This document shows positions 9,202 through 20,219 of a stretch of 64,000 nt of DNA, one piece after another. Below the pieces are notes generated by a model that saw only the letters and a list, made by a program, of their open reading frames with translations, did not search any database and was not told the DNA's origin. Location: positions 22,505,387-22,569,386 of the forward strand of contig OU612069.1 in NCBI GenBank assembly GCA_914767715.1. The letters are read 5' to 3'. The translations under genes and the position numbers were made by a program. The stretch's first letter is position 1, and the number at the start of each line of letters is the position of its first letter. The stretch is from Membranipora membranacea. Taxonomy: Eukaryota; Bryozoa; Gymnolaemata; Cheilostomatida; Membraniporidae.

Positions 9202-10304
9202 AGTACATAGACTGATCACATCGATCATGACAAGGTGGAATTTCTACCTCATGATCAGCAAAGGGTGTGGTCCTAAATAAGTTATATGATTTCAGTAGAT
9301 CCCAAATTGTCAAAAAATATGAAAATGGTATAGACCTAACATTGAAATATGAAATATATCCCAAAATGCAATTTTATTGAGGTTGATGTTCTTAAACCAC
9401 AGACTACTCAATAGACTATCCTCCAGCTTACTGGAGAACTTAAAAATTAAATAGTCCCTTGCTAATGACGCCTTCAAGTTTTTACCGAAACTGAATCATG
9501 GCTTTTGTTTCTGCCCATAGATATCAAAACTCCCTTTTGCTTCTGCCACATATCTCAAGATTTTGATAAATGTTTCAGCTTTTTGACGGACAGCGAACAC
9601 ACAAACCCTATTTTCACATCAGCCCTGAACTTCTAGGCGGGGTCAAAGCGCCATGCCACTACCAATATTCAAAATATTTGTCAAACTGAAAATATATGCA
9701 GCCATTTGTCGTGTTTTTTTGTGTGACTGTTGTATCCTAGTTTATCTTAGGGAAGTTGAACTGTCGATGTCCTGTAAATTTTTGATTTTCAGTTTTTTTG
9801 GCCAAGGTTGTTGTGTGTCAATAAGTTGAAATGTTACAATACCCCCTACATTTGGGCTGAAACTTTCAAAATTGGTCAACAAAATTTTTCCGCCTTTGGT
9901 CAACAAAATTTCCCTGTCTTTAGCCCTTCTGCTTTAAAACCCATGGAAACAGCCCTGTTTCACACTAATTATAGGTACCAGCTAGTGAACTGATACAGAA
10001 AAAATCTGGCTAAATTTATCCTAGCATCTTTCTTTACAAAACACACTTATTATCAGGGATGATTTCAGTAGCAGAACATCTTTTGTGTCATTTGAAAACC
10101 GTCACAGCAAACAAACCATCTAAAATAACTGTAAGTCAAACTGTGTCATATTTTGTAGGAATATTGTTTTATGGTGTATAATTAAGCTGATGATTGGGTC
10201 ACACGTGTTTCCATTTTGCATTGACAGCTCAGAAGTTTTGCTATTCAATTATGTGATTATTGCATAAAAACTGTGTCAGCGAAAAAAAAATCTCAGATTC
10301 TTAC
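9202..10304. other. Intron 2 of mucin gene 2, right part
   Basis: AT-rich non-coding sequence with a homopurine A run near 10283. No exon with convincing splice sites was seen. Confidence 0.55.
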
Positions 10305-10427
10305 CTGTACAATTCACTCCATTCCCTCTAAAGCCTGCATTACACTCACATCCAAAATTAAACAATTCAAAACTGAAGGCACATTTACCATTCAGTGAGC
10401 AGTCCTCTCCTGCCCCACATGCAGCAC
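10305..10427 (-). CDS. Mucin gene 2, EGF-like exon
   Basis: A 123-nt exon with phase 1 at both ends, between an acceptor (TTTTGTAG) and a GTAAGAAT donor. It encodes a six-cysteine EGF module beginning AACGAGEDCS and ending FRGNGVNCT. It lacks the DINEC calcium-binding start. Its spacing and the C.C..GFRGNG..C ending resemble the first EGF exon of gene 1 (30,994-31,122), which supports the paralogy of the two genes. Confidence 0.85.
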
Positions 10428-10895
10428 CTACAAAATAGATACAATGGAATCACTGAAATCTGTGCCAGTCTAACACTGGATATCTGCCAGAAACCCAGCG
10501 TTTATTCGGCGCAATAACACCTTTACCTAATTTTCTAGGAAGTGAAGACAGATAACCATCAACTCCTGGCCCCCACCGACTAGTAGGAAATCAACTATTG
10601 TATTGTACTTTTTGGACTGTTTTTTCAATACTTTTTACCGCAATCTAATCTGATTTAAGATCCTTTCTTTGGCCGTAATAAATCCACGTAGGTAGACAAA
10701 AACATACATTTAAGCTATCAGATTTGGATAAGGAGATATTGTATCTGTATAGGTGTCAAGTACTCAGGGAACGCAAAATGTGAAAACATACGATATTATT
10801 TCTATGATTTTATGGTTTTGATCTCTCTACGCATCATATTATCATAAGATCTATCAGGAAAAGGAAAGAAAATGTTAAAGCTGTCATGTACTCAC

Positions 10896-10986
10896 CTGCA
10901 AGCTGTATATGGATAAGAAGTAAGAAAACGGCAGCAAAAGTTAGCTGATTGATTCCTGAGATCGATCTGCCGATCAGAGACGCCAT
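10896..10986 (-). CDS. Mucin gene 2, first coding exon (signal peptide)
   Basis: The ATG at 10986 opens a 30-codon exon ending in phase 1 at a GTGAGTAC donor. It encodes a basic and polar N-terminus (MASLIGRSISG) followed by a hydrophobic core (LTFAAVFLLLIHI) and a short polar end, a typical secretory signal. The frame is open a little further upstream in a longer reading. I chose this Met because it gives a normal signal peptide. The exon joins in phase with the EGF exon at 10,427. Confidence 0.75.
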
Positions 10987-12545
10987 TGTCCTGTATATTC
11001 TGGAATTCTTCTTAAATTCACTGCTAATGTATAATGTCAGTATTCTGCTTCTGTCTACTAACAAATAACTGCTACTGCCTGACGGTGAAGCTTACAGTTC
11101 ACGCTCTTGGTTTGAAGACTTGACAATATCTGAATGCCTTCCCTTATTCAGCCTCGTCAGCATTAAATGGGAAACTGGGTTGGTCCCAAAATCAGAATCA
11201 TAGTCATGAGAAGGAATTATGATTATTGATACCGAGTTTTGAGTAGCAGAATTAGAAAGTATTTATTCCTGATAACAATTTCAGATCTAGTGGTACGCAG
11301 CGAAAGCTCATGGCGATTAATACTTTTGGCAAATATTAGTTTATTCTACCAATTGATAAGTTTGGTCATCTTTGGTTTACCAAATTTAACCCATTAGTCA
11401 CATATATACCGGATCGCTCACAGTGATTCACATATGTACATGCTCTTCGTCCAAGACTAGCCTCCTCCAATCAAAATGTGTGGGTGTTGGAACACTACGG
11501 CCACTGTGCCCTGACGCAATATTTAACCTAATTATGATGCTACGTACGGTGAATGTGGAAGAGGAACCAGCTGATCTAAATTTATCCGACAAAAAAACCC
11601 GATTGTATTAAATTATGAATCAGACATCAACCATTACTTTTCTATTTTGATGCCTGCTCATGTATTTCTTTCCCATAATATGGATGAATGGATTTCTTAC
11701 TATCATAGACAAAAATTTGTCACGGAATATATAATGCTAATGCTAACAGTAATCAGAAAAAAAGCGATTGCATTAAATTATGAATCTGACTTGACTCAAC
11801 CATTATTTGCTGTTTTAATTTTGTTGTTGTACTCTTCCCCATGACGCTAAAAGTAACAGTACTAGACTTGCAAATGAGATATTGTAGACGATAAGGGCGT
11901 GTTATGGAAGATGTATGGTAAGGGTCCATTACTAATGGGGGACAATTCACAGTTACTGTTGATTCAAGTCTAGCACATAATATAATCAGGACTAAATGGC
12001 TTAAAAAGAGCCTTCACACTACCAGGAGGAAGTTAATCTGAGCAATAAATTGATTTTTAGCCAAATAATTGATGAAATCGAATTTCAATATAAAAATTAA
12101 TCATACAACCAAGTTAAGTGACAGGGAAAGCCTGAGAACACGGCGTTTATTAACTACTGCAGGAAGAGCATTCAACCACATTATTCCCCTAGAGTAGAAT
12201 GCTGCTTTTTTGTTTTTTGATTACGCAAAATTATACTGGGAGTTGAGCACTATGAAGTAATGTTGTTTCATCGAGTTAACGCTAACAATATCAGACAGAG
12301 AAAACTAATATACGGGCTTCACTCAGCAGAACAATCAGATAACGATTTTCTAAGAATTTTATGGAATGACCCCCAAGGTTTGTAACCAAATATTAGAAGA
12401 TGTAAAGAAGTAGAGGCACTTTGGTAACTTTGTTTACCCTCCAGGCAAGTGACATTTGGACAGAAATGACATTAGCCTACAGTGCCAAAAAGTGTCTGAA
12501 TAACATAAGATGATAATACTTTTTGATGACCTCATGAAAGTGTTC
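10987..12545. other. Intergenic region between mucin genes
   Basis: The promoter of gene 2 should lie in its left part, but no clear TATA box was identified. Several short frames here have no supporting signals. Confidence 0.5.
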
Positions 12546-12755
12546 TTCTCGGCCTATTGCCTAAGATCAAAGTGTCACTGCCACTGGCTGAGTAGTTTCA
12601 GTGTTGGCAGCTTGCTGCACATCCAGTTCAGGTCTTTCATGGCCTCATCTGGGATCCATTCTAGTTTTCTGGGATGGATCACATTCTCAGTATGGGAATT
12701 TAGGGCACCTTGCATCCCATTTTAGGGGCAGCCCAATCTTTTGTTAAATGAGTAG
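12546..12755 (+). mobile_element. U2-headed SINE, second copy
   Basis: Begins TTCTCGGCCTATTGCCTAAG and continues ATCAAAGTGT, then the shared body (GGCAGCTTGCTGCACA, CATTCTAGTTT, TTTAGGGGCAGCCCA) to a degenerate tail near 12755. It has the full length of the family, but I found no clear target duplication, so it is older than the copy in gene 2. Confidence 0.75.
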
Positions 12756-14089
12756 CATATTGTAAAATCAGCTCTATATATTCCATAGAAATATTTTGAT
12801 CCACTCAGATTAAAAAAACATCACAGACTTTTATCAGCGCCACATGTTGTCTACTACTAAAATGTGGATAACAAATTAAAAATATATTTCTATCCCATAC
12901 CAATTATGTGATTATTTATTCCCTATTGTAACTAAAGTTTTGACAAAAAAACCCTGAAACTTCCATACTGTCTCAAATGTTACACAAATGTCTACAGAGG
13001 TACAAATACGCGTTTATAGAAAATTTGAATCATGTGAAAGCGGCTTAAATTTTATAGAACCATGAACATTGTATCCATTTCATATATACACTTGAGGAGT
13101 CAAGTATTTGCAGGAGGAAAGAGTCGGCAATACAATTGCTTGAAGGAGCCAACTTTAAAAGTCAGCTAGTATTTAGTCCCCTTTTTATTTTATATAGACT
13201 CTCGTCTCAGCTAGCCAAAGTTAAGTGCTTGCTTCATAAGGCCAACCCCAAACTAGGGTAAGTAAACTCTACCTGATAATTACTCTTCCAGGGTAACGTA
13301 AGCTCTGATTATAAATATAGTAATATGTTTCTTAATCATGGTGGCACAACAAACGATGAGAAAGAGCTAGTAAGTGAATACCTGATGGCAGCATAGAATA
13401 TAATAGGTGTAAATACCGCTGAAGAAGAGGGGGATAATTAACACGATACAAGTGTCTGACTGATATAACCATATCACAAGTCCAGAGACTGTCTTCTCTT
13501 GTGTTTTTATACGTCATTTATATGCTGTTTATACATTGTGAAGGTGGAATTCTGGTTCAGTTATAGTCTTCTTTTGGAACTTCGTCTGCCTGTAAATATT
13601 CAATAAAAACCAGAATTGAATAACTGTTCTCAGGGCCATAGTTTAGAAAGAGAAGTAGGGGAGGCAAAAGGCACACCAGCTGGGTCATTTGTCAGGTTCT
13701 CTGTGGGGTCCCAGCTTCCAATAGTGTACAGGAATATAAATAGCAAATGGCAGTTCCAAAGGAGCTATTTCTGATATTGATCATTCAATTATTAAGTTTT
13801 TAACTTTATATCTTGTTTTGGGTAGTCAGTGCCTGCGGATCTGGAATACCCCAAACAGAATAAGATTAAGGTAAACCTGGATAATTGAAGAAGCACACTA
13901 ATAATTTATAACTACCACCAAATTAAGAGGGAATGCTGGCTGCTTTGGCTTCTAATAGGTGTAAGGAATAAAATTACCATCGGAGGTGATTCTAACTTAT
14001 TTAATCTCAAAGAAGGGCGTAACGTATAATGGTACACATATCAAACACTCATGACTTCAACAGTAATGTTTAATAAATTGAAATCATAT
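12756..14089. other. Gene-free region
   Basis: AT-rich sequence without recognisable exons or transposons. It could contain 3' untranslated sequence of gene 1, which I could not delimit. Confidence 0.4.
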
Positions 14090-14385
14090 ATATACTAATT
14101 AATAATTATTTATATTTATTTACATTTATTTATATTTAATTTTATCCATTAATATTTATTGATATTTAGGTATATTTATTCATACTTATTTTTATTTATT
14201 CATATTTATTGATATTAATAAATGTTTATTTTTATTTATTAATATATTTTCATTTATTTATATTTATTTACATTTATTTTTATTTACTCATATTTATTTA
14301 TATTTACTGATATATATTTATTTTTATTTATTCATATTTATTTATATTCATTGATATTTATATATATTTATTTATATCTTTATGA
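14090..14385. repeat. AT-rich simple repeat (TTTATTTATA-like)
   Basis: Degenerate repeats of TTTAT and ATTTATTTA. Read on the minus strand it holds many AATAAA motifs downstream of the probable stop of gene 1, so it could supply polyadenylation signals. That role is inference. Confidence 0.8.
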
Positions 14386-14835
14386 TTGCAATATAGAAGA
14401 TCGATATTTCATTTTGAGATTTTCTATTTGGGTTCAATGACTGGTTAAAATGTCTATAACTTCATATCTTACAAAAACTTCTCTGACAATATAGCTACTA
14501 GTACTAGAGAGATCATCGAACGCTTTAGCTCAAACATTGGTCTGCTTGACTGTTAGTAGATGTATTTCACCAACTTTCCTACCCACCAGTAGCTGACAAC
14601 GTGACGCAGCTTTTGGCAGCCAGGACCAAAGTTTGAAAGCTAGCTAGGTTAGGAGTTACTGTGTGTTCAGTTTGAAGGATACAGAGTTGGCATGCTGAGC
14701 TAAAGTGTTTGTCTTGGGTTCAAAATACTGATCTAATACGTTGATTTCCATGTGTTACTGATGCCCCGGACTTGATAGTTTGAACCTGATAACTTGCAGC
14801 TAGGAGCAACTGGTGCAATCATTGTAGCCTTGCAC

Positions 14836-14901
14836 CTAAGGCAACTCATTTTCTTGTGTCATTGCAACAAAACAATTTTTGAAATTCTTAGAGCTGCCAG
14901 G
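14836..14901 (-). CDS. Mucin gene 1, possible last exon
   Basis: After the GTATGT donor of the preceding exon, an acceptor (ACCTATCAG) 89 bases on gives a phase-0 exon of 21 codons, PGSSKNFKNC and onwards, ending in TAG at 14838-14836. Length and phase fit a short cytoplasmic C-terminus. The intron would be the shortest in the gene and is AT-rich with a weak pyrimidine tract, so the true last exon may be elsewhere. Confidence 0.35.
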   Translation of the reverse strand, partial: PGSSKNFKNCFVAMTQENELP

Positions 14902-14990
14902 CTGATAGGTATATAATATGTATGTTATTATATATACATGTATATGTATGCATATATGATATATATAATATATAACCATATAGTACATAC

Positions 14991-15103
14991 CAGGTAGTTC
15001 ATGTTAGTATATCGCCTCATGGCATTAAGCTCTGTCGTGGCGCGAAGTATTGCCATGTTTCCGTTTGGTTCATACTGGTTTGCTTCATCATCCTCTTTCG
15101 CTG
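14991..15103 (-). CDS. Mucin gene 1, cytoplasmic-tail exon
   Basis: A 113-nt exon entering in phase 1 after TTCTTTATAG and leaving in phase 0 at GTATGTAC. It encodes about 37 residues: AAKEDDEANQYEPNGNMA, then an Arg/Thr-rich stretch ending RRYTNMNYL. Tyr in acidic or Asn contexts (NQYEPN, RRYTNM) could be phosphorylation or adaptor sites (inference). It follows the transmembrane exon directly and in phase. Confidence 0.75.
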
Positions 15104-15454
15104 CTATAAAGAAATTATATCAAAATTAATCGCAATGTTAACGCATATCCCACAATGCAATTTTCTAGAATTCAAAATGAGACCAGGTCAATGATAACAT
15201 ATGTGAAATTGAACTGAATGGTTTTCTAGGGTGTTGCTGGTTAAAGTTTCATTGTGGGGATATTGTAAGGTGTACCATTTAGCAATGAAATTAGCCAAAT
15301 CTCTAGTCGCATATTTCATGGAAGAGAATTTGCAATTACTCATGGCAAACAAAGGTTTGGTTGTGATAAGTTAATTCCACTTGGCTTTGTCCTTCAAAAA
15401 GTTTAGCTTTACTAATTTGAACAAAACTAAGTCTGACATTGGCTGTTAGCTCAC

Positions 15455-15612
15455 CTCCCCTTCTGTGTCGGATTACTAGTGCAGCGATAATAATGATCAA
15501 CAGTAATAAACCAGCTCCTCCTGCTGCGACACCAATAAGTGCTGATGTCGGAGCGGAACAGTCCTCTCCCATAAACCCAAATCCGCATGTCATTGTCTGC
15601 GGTTGTCCAGGT
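15455..15612 (-). CDS. Mucin gene 1, transmembrane exon
   Basis: A 158-nt exon entering in phase 2 (CTATTCTCTAG acceptor) and leaving in phase 1 (GTGAGC donor). It encodes a short Cys-containing juxtamembrane segment (TMTCGFGFMGEDCSAPTS) that looks like the end of an EGF module. A strongly hydrophobic helix follows (ALIGVAAGGAGLLLLIIII and AALVI), then a basic stop-transfer RHRRG. This makes the product a type I membrane protein. Confidence 0.85.
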
Positions 15613-16138
15613 CTAGAGAATAGTGGTGATAAAATATAATGCAGCCAGAAAAAAAGGCTATGGCTTCTGTACAGAACGGTGAACATTTGATAATGATGAA
15701 ACTCTAAATGTGAGGAATGACGCTACTCGACCGCTTGCTGGAAGCTAGGGGCTCACAACAACTGCCGATAATGCCACCCCCTCCACAATGATTCGGAAGA
15801 TTACCCACTACTAAACTATTATAATAAGCTTGAAACACAGAGTATTTTCCATAACGTCTCTAGTGTTTGGGAGCCTCCCTGTTTTATCTTTTTCTAATTG
15901 TTGCATTGTGGTGGGCATAAATTCATCTCAATGCCATGGTTCTCAAAATTAATGCAACCAGTATTTGGATATTTTCATGGATTATCCCTTTCATTACCTT
16001 TTGTCAGAGCACAGCAGCCGTATTTTATCAATGGCAATAAACATTCATAAATAAACCCTGTATCAATGCACTGCTTCTTACACGATAAGGATTGCCTCAA
16101 TACACTCAATATGGTTTTCTTCTCTTTTCTGCACTCAC

Positions 16139-16575
16139 TTTTTAGTTGTGGAGTTTTGAGGTGTAGAATTGGAGACTTCTGTAATTTGGTTTGCGGGTGT
16201 AGCAGTGGATGCGTCAGTTTTAACCTGTAGGGTAGCTAGCTTATTAATATCCAAAATGTCCACAGCTATTGTGCTATTAGGCCTATTTACTTCATCCTGA
16301 ATAGTCTGCAGCGTTGTAGCATTAACACCTGATATCTTGTCCTTATACGCTGTTAGGTTTTTAGAAGCTTGTTCGATAAGGTCTTGGAGTAAGGTTTGAT
16401 TGCCCAAAGATTGGTTGACAAAGTCAAGAAGCGGGTTGGAATTTCTCTTCCGTCGTCGGAATACACTGCCCTCAATGTAGGATACCTCACATGTGTAGGT
16501 GGACCTGGTTAACGATCTGCATTCAACTTCTAGCTGGCTATATTGTTTATAAAAGTCACTCACGATATCCTCGAA
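16139..16575 (-). CDS. Mucin gene 1, second SEA domain (3' half) and stalk
   Basis: A 437-nt exon entering in phase 0 (GATTTTAG acceptor) and leaving in phase 2 (GTGAGTGC donor). It begins FEDIVSDFYKQYSQLEVECR and continues to YTCEVSYIEGSVF, the C-terminal half of a SEA domain with the G-S-V motif where SEA domains self-cleave. Directly after it is a basic run, RRRKRNS, that would also fit proprotein convertases. The remainder is an Asn/Thr/Ser-rich helical stalk with several N-glycosylation sequons. The first half of this SEA domain is at the end of the preceding exon. Confidence 0.8.
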
Positions 16576-16751
16576 CTAAAATCATGGTAAAGTCAATGTT
16601 ATATACATGGGAAAGTTAAAATTATATATCTAACTTCCTATCCACTTATTCTGAACATTTTAAAGCACACAATTATGATATGGATTAGGATATGGATTAG
16701 GATATGATAGTTTTGTGAAATATTATACTGTTACATCACATAGAGTTAAAC

Positions 16752-16880
16752 TAGATCAAGTGAGATCCATTTTTCCCCAGTTGAAATTGCCCCCCCCCCC
16801 TCTACTGCCACGCCGAAGCAGTGGCAGTAGAGGGGGAGGGGGCAATTCCAACGGGGGAAAAATGGATCTAACTTGATCTA
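16752..16880. mobile_element. 129-bp foldback MITE with 9-bp target duplication
   Basis: Two arms of about 60 bp starting TAGATCAAGT are nearly perfect inverted complements, including a C11/G-rich stretch and TCTACTGCCAC, around a short loop (CGCCGAAG). GAGTTAAAC is duplicated at 16743-16751 and 16881-16889. It lies in an intron of mucin gene 1. I cannot assign a superfamily. Confidence 0.85.
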
Positions 16881-17220
16881 GAGTTAAACTAATGGGCAAA
16901 TAATTTGCACAAACTGATCTTCAAAAACAGGGTATGTAATCAGTGTAAGTTGACAATGCTGAAGTATTCCATCTCATAATAACGGTTTTCAGCTATGCAG
17001 AATTCAATAAGCGCACAGTTGCAGGTGTGGCAGCGGTGGATTAACATGTCATGAGCTTATACGAATGACGATTCAACAGGTTCAAAACTTGACTGGAATT
17101 TAACAACATGGGTATGTAATGAATTCATACACAGTACCATGTTCCTATAAAGTTACGCGGCTTCGAAAGTTTCGATTCTTTTAAGACAACTTATCCAAGA
17201 CAATATATATATATACATAC

Positions 17221-18667
17221 ACGTGAACTCATGGCTGCTCTTAGAATGACAGCCTCTTTCTCTGTTGCACCCTCTTTGATAGGCAAGTCAGTTGTAAAAT
17301 TGTGAGTAGTCGATTTGGATTCCATTGTGTTGAATTCTGTGTACTTTGTGTTGTTGTTGTGGTAGATGTGGGTAGAGCTGATGTAGTTGATTTCAGTGTG
17401 GAATCTGTTGCAGTTGACGGCTTGGTACTTTTGGTTGTTGTTGTGGTAGATGTGGGTAGAGCTGATGTAGTTGATTTCAGTGATGAGTCTGTTGCAGTTG
17501 ACGGCTTGGTACTTTTGGTTGTTGTTGTGGTAGATGTGGGTAGAGCTGATGTAGTTGATTTCAGAGTGGAGTCTGTTGCAGTTGACGGCTTGGTACTTTT
17601 GGTTGTTGTTGTGGTAGATGTGGGTAGAGCTGATGTAGTTGATTTCAGAGTGGAGTCTGTTGCAGTTGACGGCTTGGTACTTTTGGTTGTTGTTGTGGTA
17701 GACATGGGTAAAGCTGATGTAGTTGATTTCAGTGTGGAGTCTGTTGCAGTTGACGGCTTGGTACTTTGGGTTATTTTTGTGGTAGACGAGGGCAAGGCTG
17801 TTGTGGTTGTATTCAGTGTCGAGCCCATTGTGGTTGATGGCGTTGTACTTTGGGTTGTTGTTGTGTTAGACGGGGACAAAGCTGTTGTGGTAGTATTCAG
17901 TGTTGAGCCCGTTGCGGTTGATTGTTTTGAACTTGGGTTTGATGGTGCAGTTGATTCAGACAAAGTTGACTTTGAACTTAAAGTGTTTGGTGTCGCTGTT
18001 GGGGTGACAGGCACGCGAGTTATAGTGTTTGTAGATAGATCTGTTGTTGACAATGTTGGTGTCGGAGTTTTGTTTGTGGGTGTGTTATTTTCACTAGATG
18101 AAGAAGTTGTATCTAATATATTCTGGGACAGTCCAGTGGGGGATGTTGCTGATGAAATTGAAGTAGAAGATATTGGAGTTTGTGTTGTTTTTATAGTGGT
18201 TGTTGTGGGTTCTGTAACTGCAGTTGATATTGTTGGTGTTGGTGTTGGTGTGGATTCAATGATGTTCGTTGAAGTTAAATTCTGTGTAGTAGTTGTGATT
18301 GTTTCAGATAACACAGTTACTGATGTCTTTTTTGAAAATGAGGTGAATTCCAATGTTGTTGTGGCATTTGTTGTCAGTGGTCCAGTTTGGTTTGATGTAG
18401 TTGTGATGGATTTGACAGAGGGATTAGATGATGTTGTAGTAGTGATATCCGTTTGAGCGGTTGTCATTTCATTGTCTTCATTGGCTGTGGTTCCTGATAT
18501 GACTGTGGTCGATATTGGAAAAGGGGTTGTAATTTTTGTGAAGGTGGCATTGCTAAAGGTGACATTGGGCACTGGGCCGAATTGGTCTTCCAGTTCTTGC
18601 AGGGTGGGGGTGTCACGCTTATATCTCATTTTAGGGAGCAGCTCTCCTCCTAGAGTGCTGGTGTATA
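17221..18667 (-). CDS. Mucin gene 1, second PTS exon with SEA halves at both ends
   Basis: 1,447 nt from an acceptor (TGTGGTGCAG) to a GTATGT donor. The start, VYTSTLGGELLPKMRYKRD, resembles the end of a SEA domain but has GGE instead of GSV, followed by an R-x-K-R site. About 400 Thr/Ser/Pro residues follow, including five copies of a 30-residue (90-nt) unit with STKPSTATDSTLKSTTSALP. At the 3' end, SEA-like sequence (THNFTTDLPIKEGATEKEAV) lies in a different frame from the repeats. One base appears missing near 17,300-17,330. With that offset the exon would end in phase 0, matching the next exon. It may be an assembly error or a real lesion. Confidence 0.75.
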
Positions 18668-19737
18668 CTGCACCACAAGAATATACTGTTAAGCTTTGTG
18701 CAACATAATTGACACTGATTACTTTTATGCTGATGTTTTAATCCCCTTCTTTTGCCTTTATATCAATCGGGATTTGCTGTTTTAACTGAAATGAAGAAAT
18801 AAAAATGATTGAAAGACGGAAATGTGATAGAAAAAAGAGTATCACGGCTTGTAGAATATGACATTTCACGGACCCATACACTGGAGGCTAACTAACAGGC
18901 TTGTGTTCCAGAGTTGAGGCTTATTTCTGATCAATAAGTAATAAAATTGTATTGATATGTCACTACAATCTGATTGATGCTATTGATTGATAATGATACA
19001 TCACTAAAACTTTTTTATGTGTGTTTTCCAAAGTGCGAAATTTGACGATTAGTTTGTGAACCATGCATAGTTTTATAAAAGAAATTCTTAACATGTTTCC
19101 AATATATTGTTGCCACTTGTTCCAACACTGATTTTGGAAATATTGCTGCAATCATTGTAATAATTCTGAATTCCAGGGATATGTACCATGAAATGCATTA
19201 CAGCTCTGTAACTCATGGAAGCCCGAGAAATCAACAAGGGTTTCACCTATTACCAAACACTCTAATTATTACAATGTTAGCCTGGTTGCAAAGACCAAGT
19301 GCCTTCTGAGAGGGCATTTTTCTGAGAAGTAAGCACCAAATAATATTCAAAGGAGCTGACTATACTTCGATTGTCCTCCTTTGAAATTTTAAGAACTGTT
19401 TTTGAGTCTTAAAGCAGTTCTTGTTGTGAAAATTTATGAAATATAGCAGCTCATATTCGGGAACATTATATAAGCTTGGCAAAACGCTCTCTTTTAAATC
19501 CATTTGAAAATTGAAATTCATCGTATTGAATAATTCAAACGGTGGCAGCAGGTTCAGTATCCAAATGATTAGAAGGTAAATTTGAATTTGGTGGTAGCTA
19601 GGGCTCGATTCCATATTATAAGAGCCTTTTCAAATATGGTCATTTGGGGCATGTGCTTCTTCAATAATTCAATTTTTTGGTGAGATAAATATTGAACACT
19701 TTGGCAACATTTTATATTAAAAATAGCGCCTGCTTAC
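18668..19737. other. Intron region of mucin gene 1 with a probable missing exon
   Basis: About 1.07 kb. By comparison with the second SEA domain, about 30 residues of SEA1 are unaccounted for here, and the flanking phases (0 out, 1 in) do not match. No candidate with good splice sites was found by eye. Confidence 0.45.
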
Positions 19738-19847
19738 CTTCTTGATGATGTAATCTTTGTACAACTTTTCTTGTGTAGCATTTCCTTGAATACCTCGTGG
19801 TAAATCTCTAATGTCGTAACCAACAGTGCTATTGTACTGATGTTTAG
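19738..19847 (-). CDS. Mucin gene 1, first SEA domain (5' half)
   Basis: A 110-nt exon after a CTTCACGTTGTAG acceptor, ending in phase 0 at GTAAGC. It encodes KHQYNSTVGYDIRDLPRGI and then QGNATQEKLYKDYIIKK, with the strand-then-helix pattern of a SEA domain start. It parallels the THNFTTDLP...MSSR segment before the second SEA domain, including the phase-0 intron. The next recognised exon enters in phase 1, so a further small exon between 18.7 and 19.7 kb is likely but was not found. Confidence 0.6.
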
Positions 19848-20219
19848 CTACAACGTGAAGAATGTGTAATTTGGAGACATTGGCAATCATTGTGCCAAAT
19901 ACAAATGAGAGAAGATTCCGAGGCTAATTGTGTGCTTATTATTTAAAAGGGAAATTAAAATGTTTGACTGTAGGAAGCAACACCGTCAACATGTAAAGTA
20001 CGATGCTGGTCAGACTGGGCCCTCATAACTTGATGACTAGCAACCACTTGATATCGATTCACATACAGCGATACTTTAGTAGTGAATCTAGTGGCAATTA
20101 GATCACTGTTCCGACAAATTTTTACATTTAAAAAAAATCATATGGTAAATGGCAAAACTCGAATTCGAAATTGCAAGACTTGGTGATGACACAAAGGGAG
20201 ATTGCTATACCTTGCTTAC

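Noticed and set aside
17302-18456. 384-codon Val-rich plus-strand frame
   Set aside because: Antisense of the Thr/Ser repeat exon; no splice or start context.
19360-19614. 84-codon minus-strand frame as the missing SEA1 exon
   Set aside because: Some resemblance (a Tyr/Leu pattern and a Cys), but it has no donor in the needed phase and only a weak acceptor.
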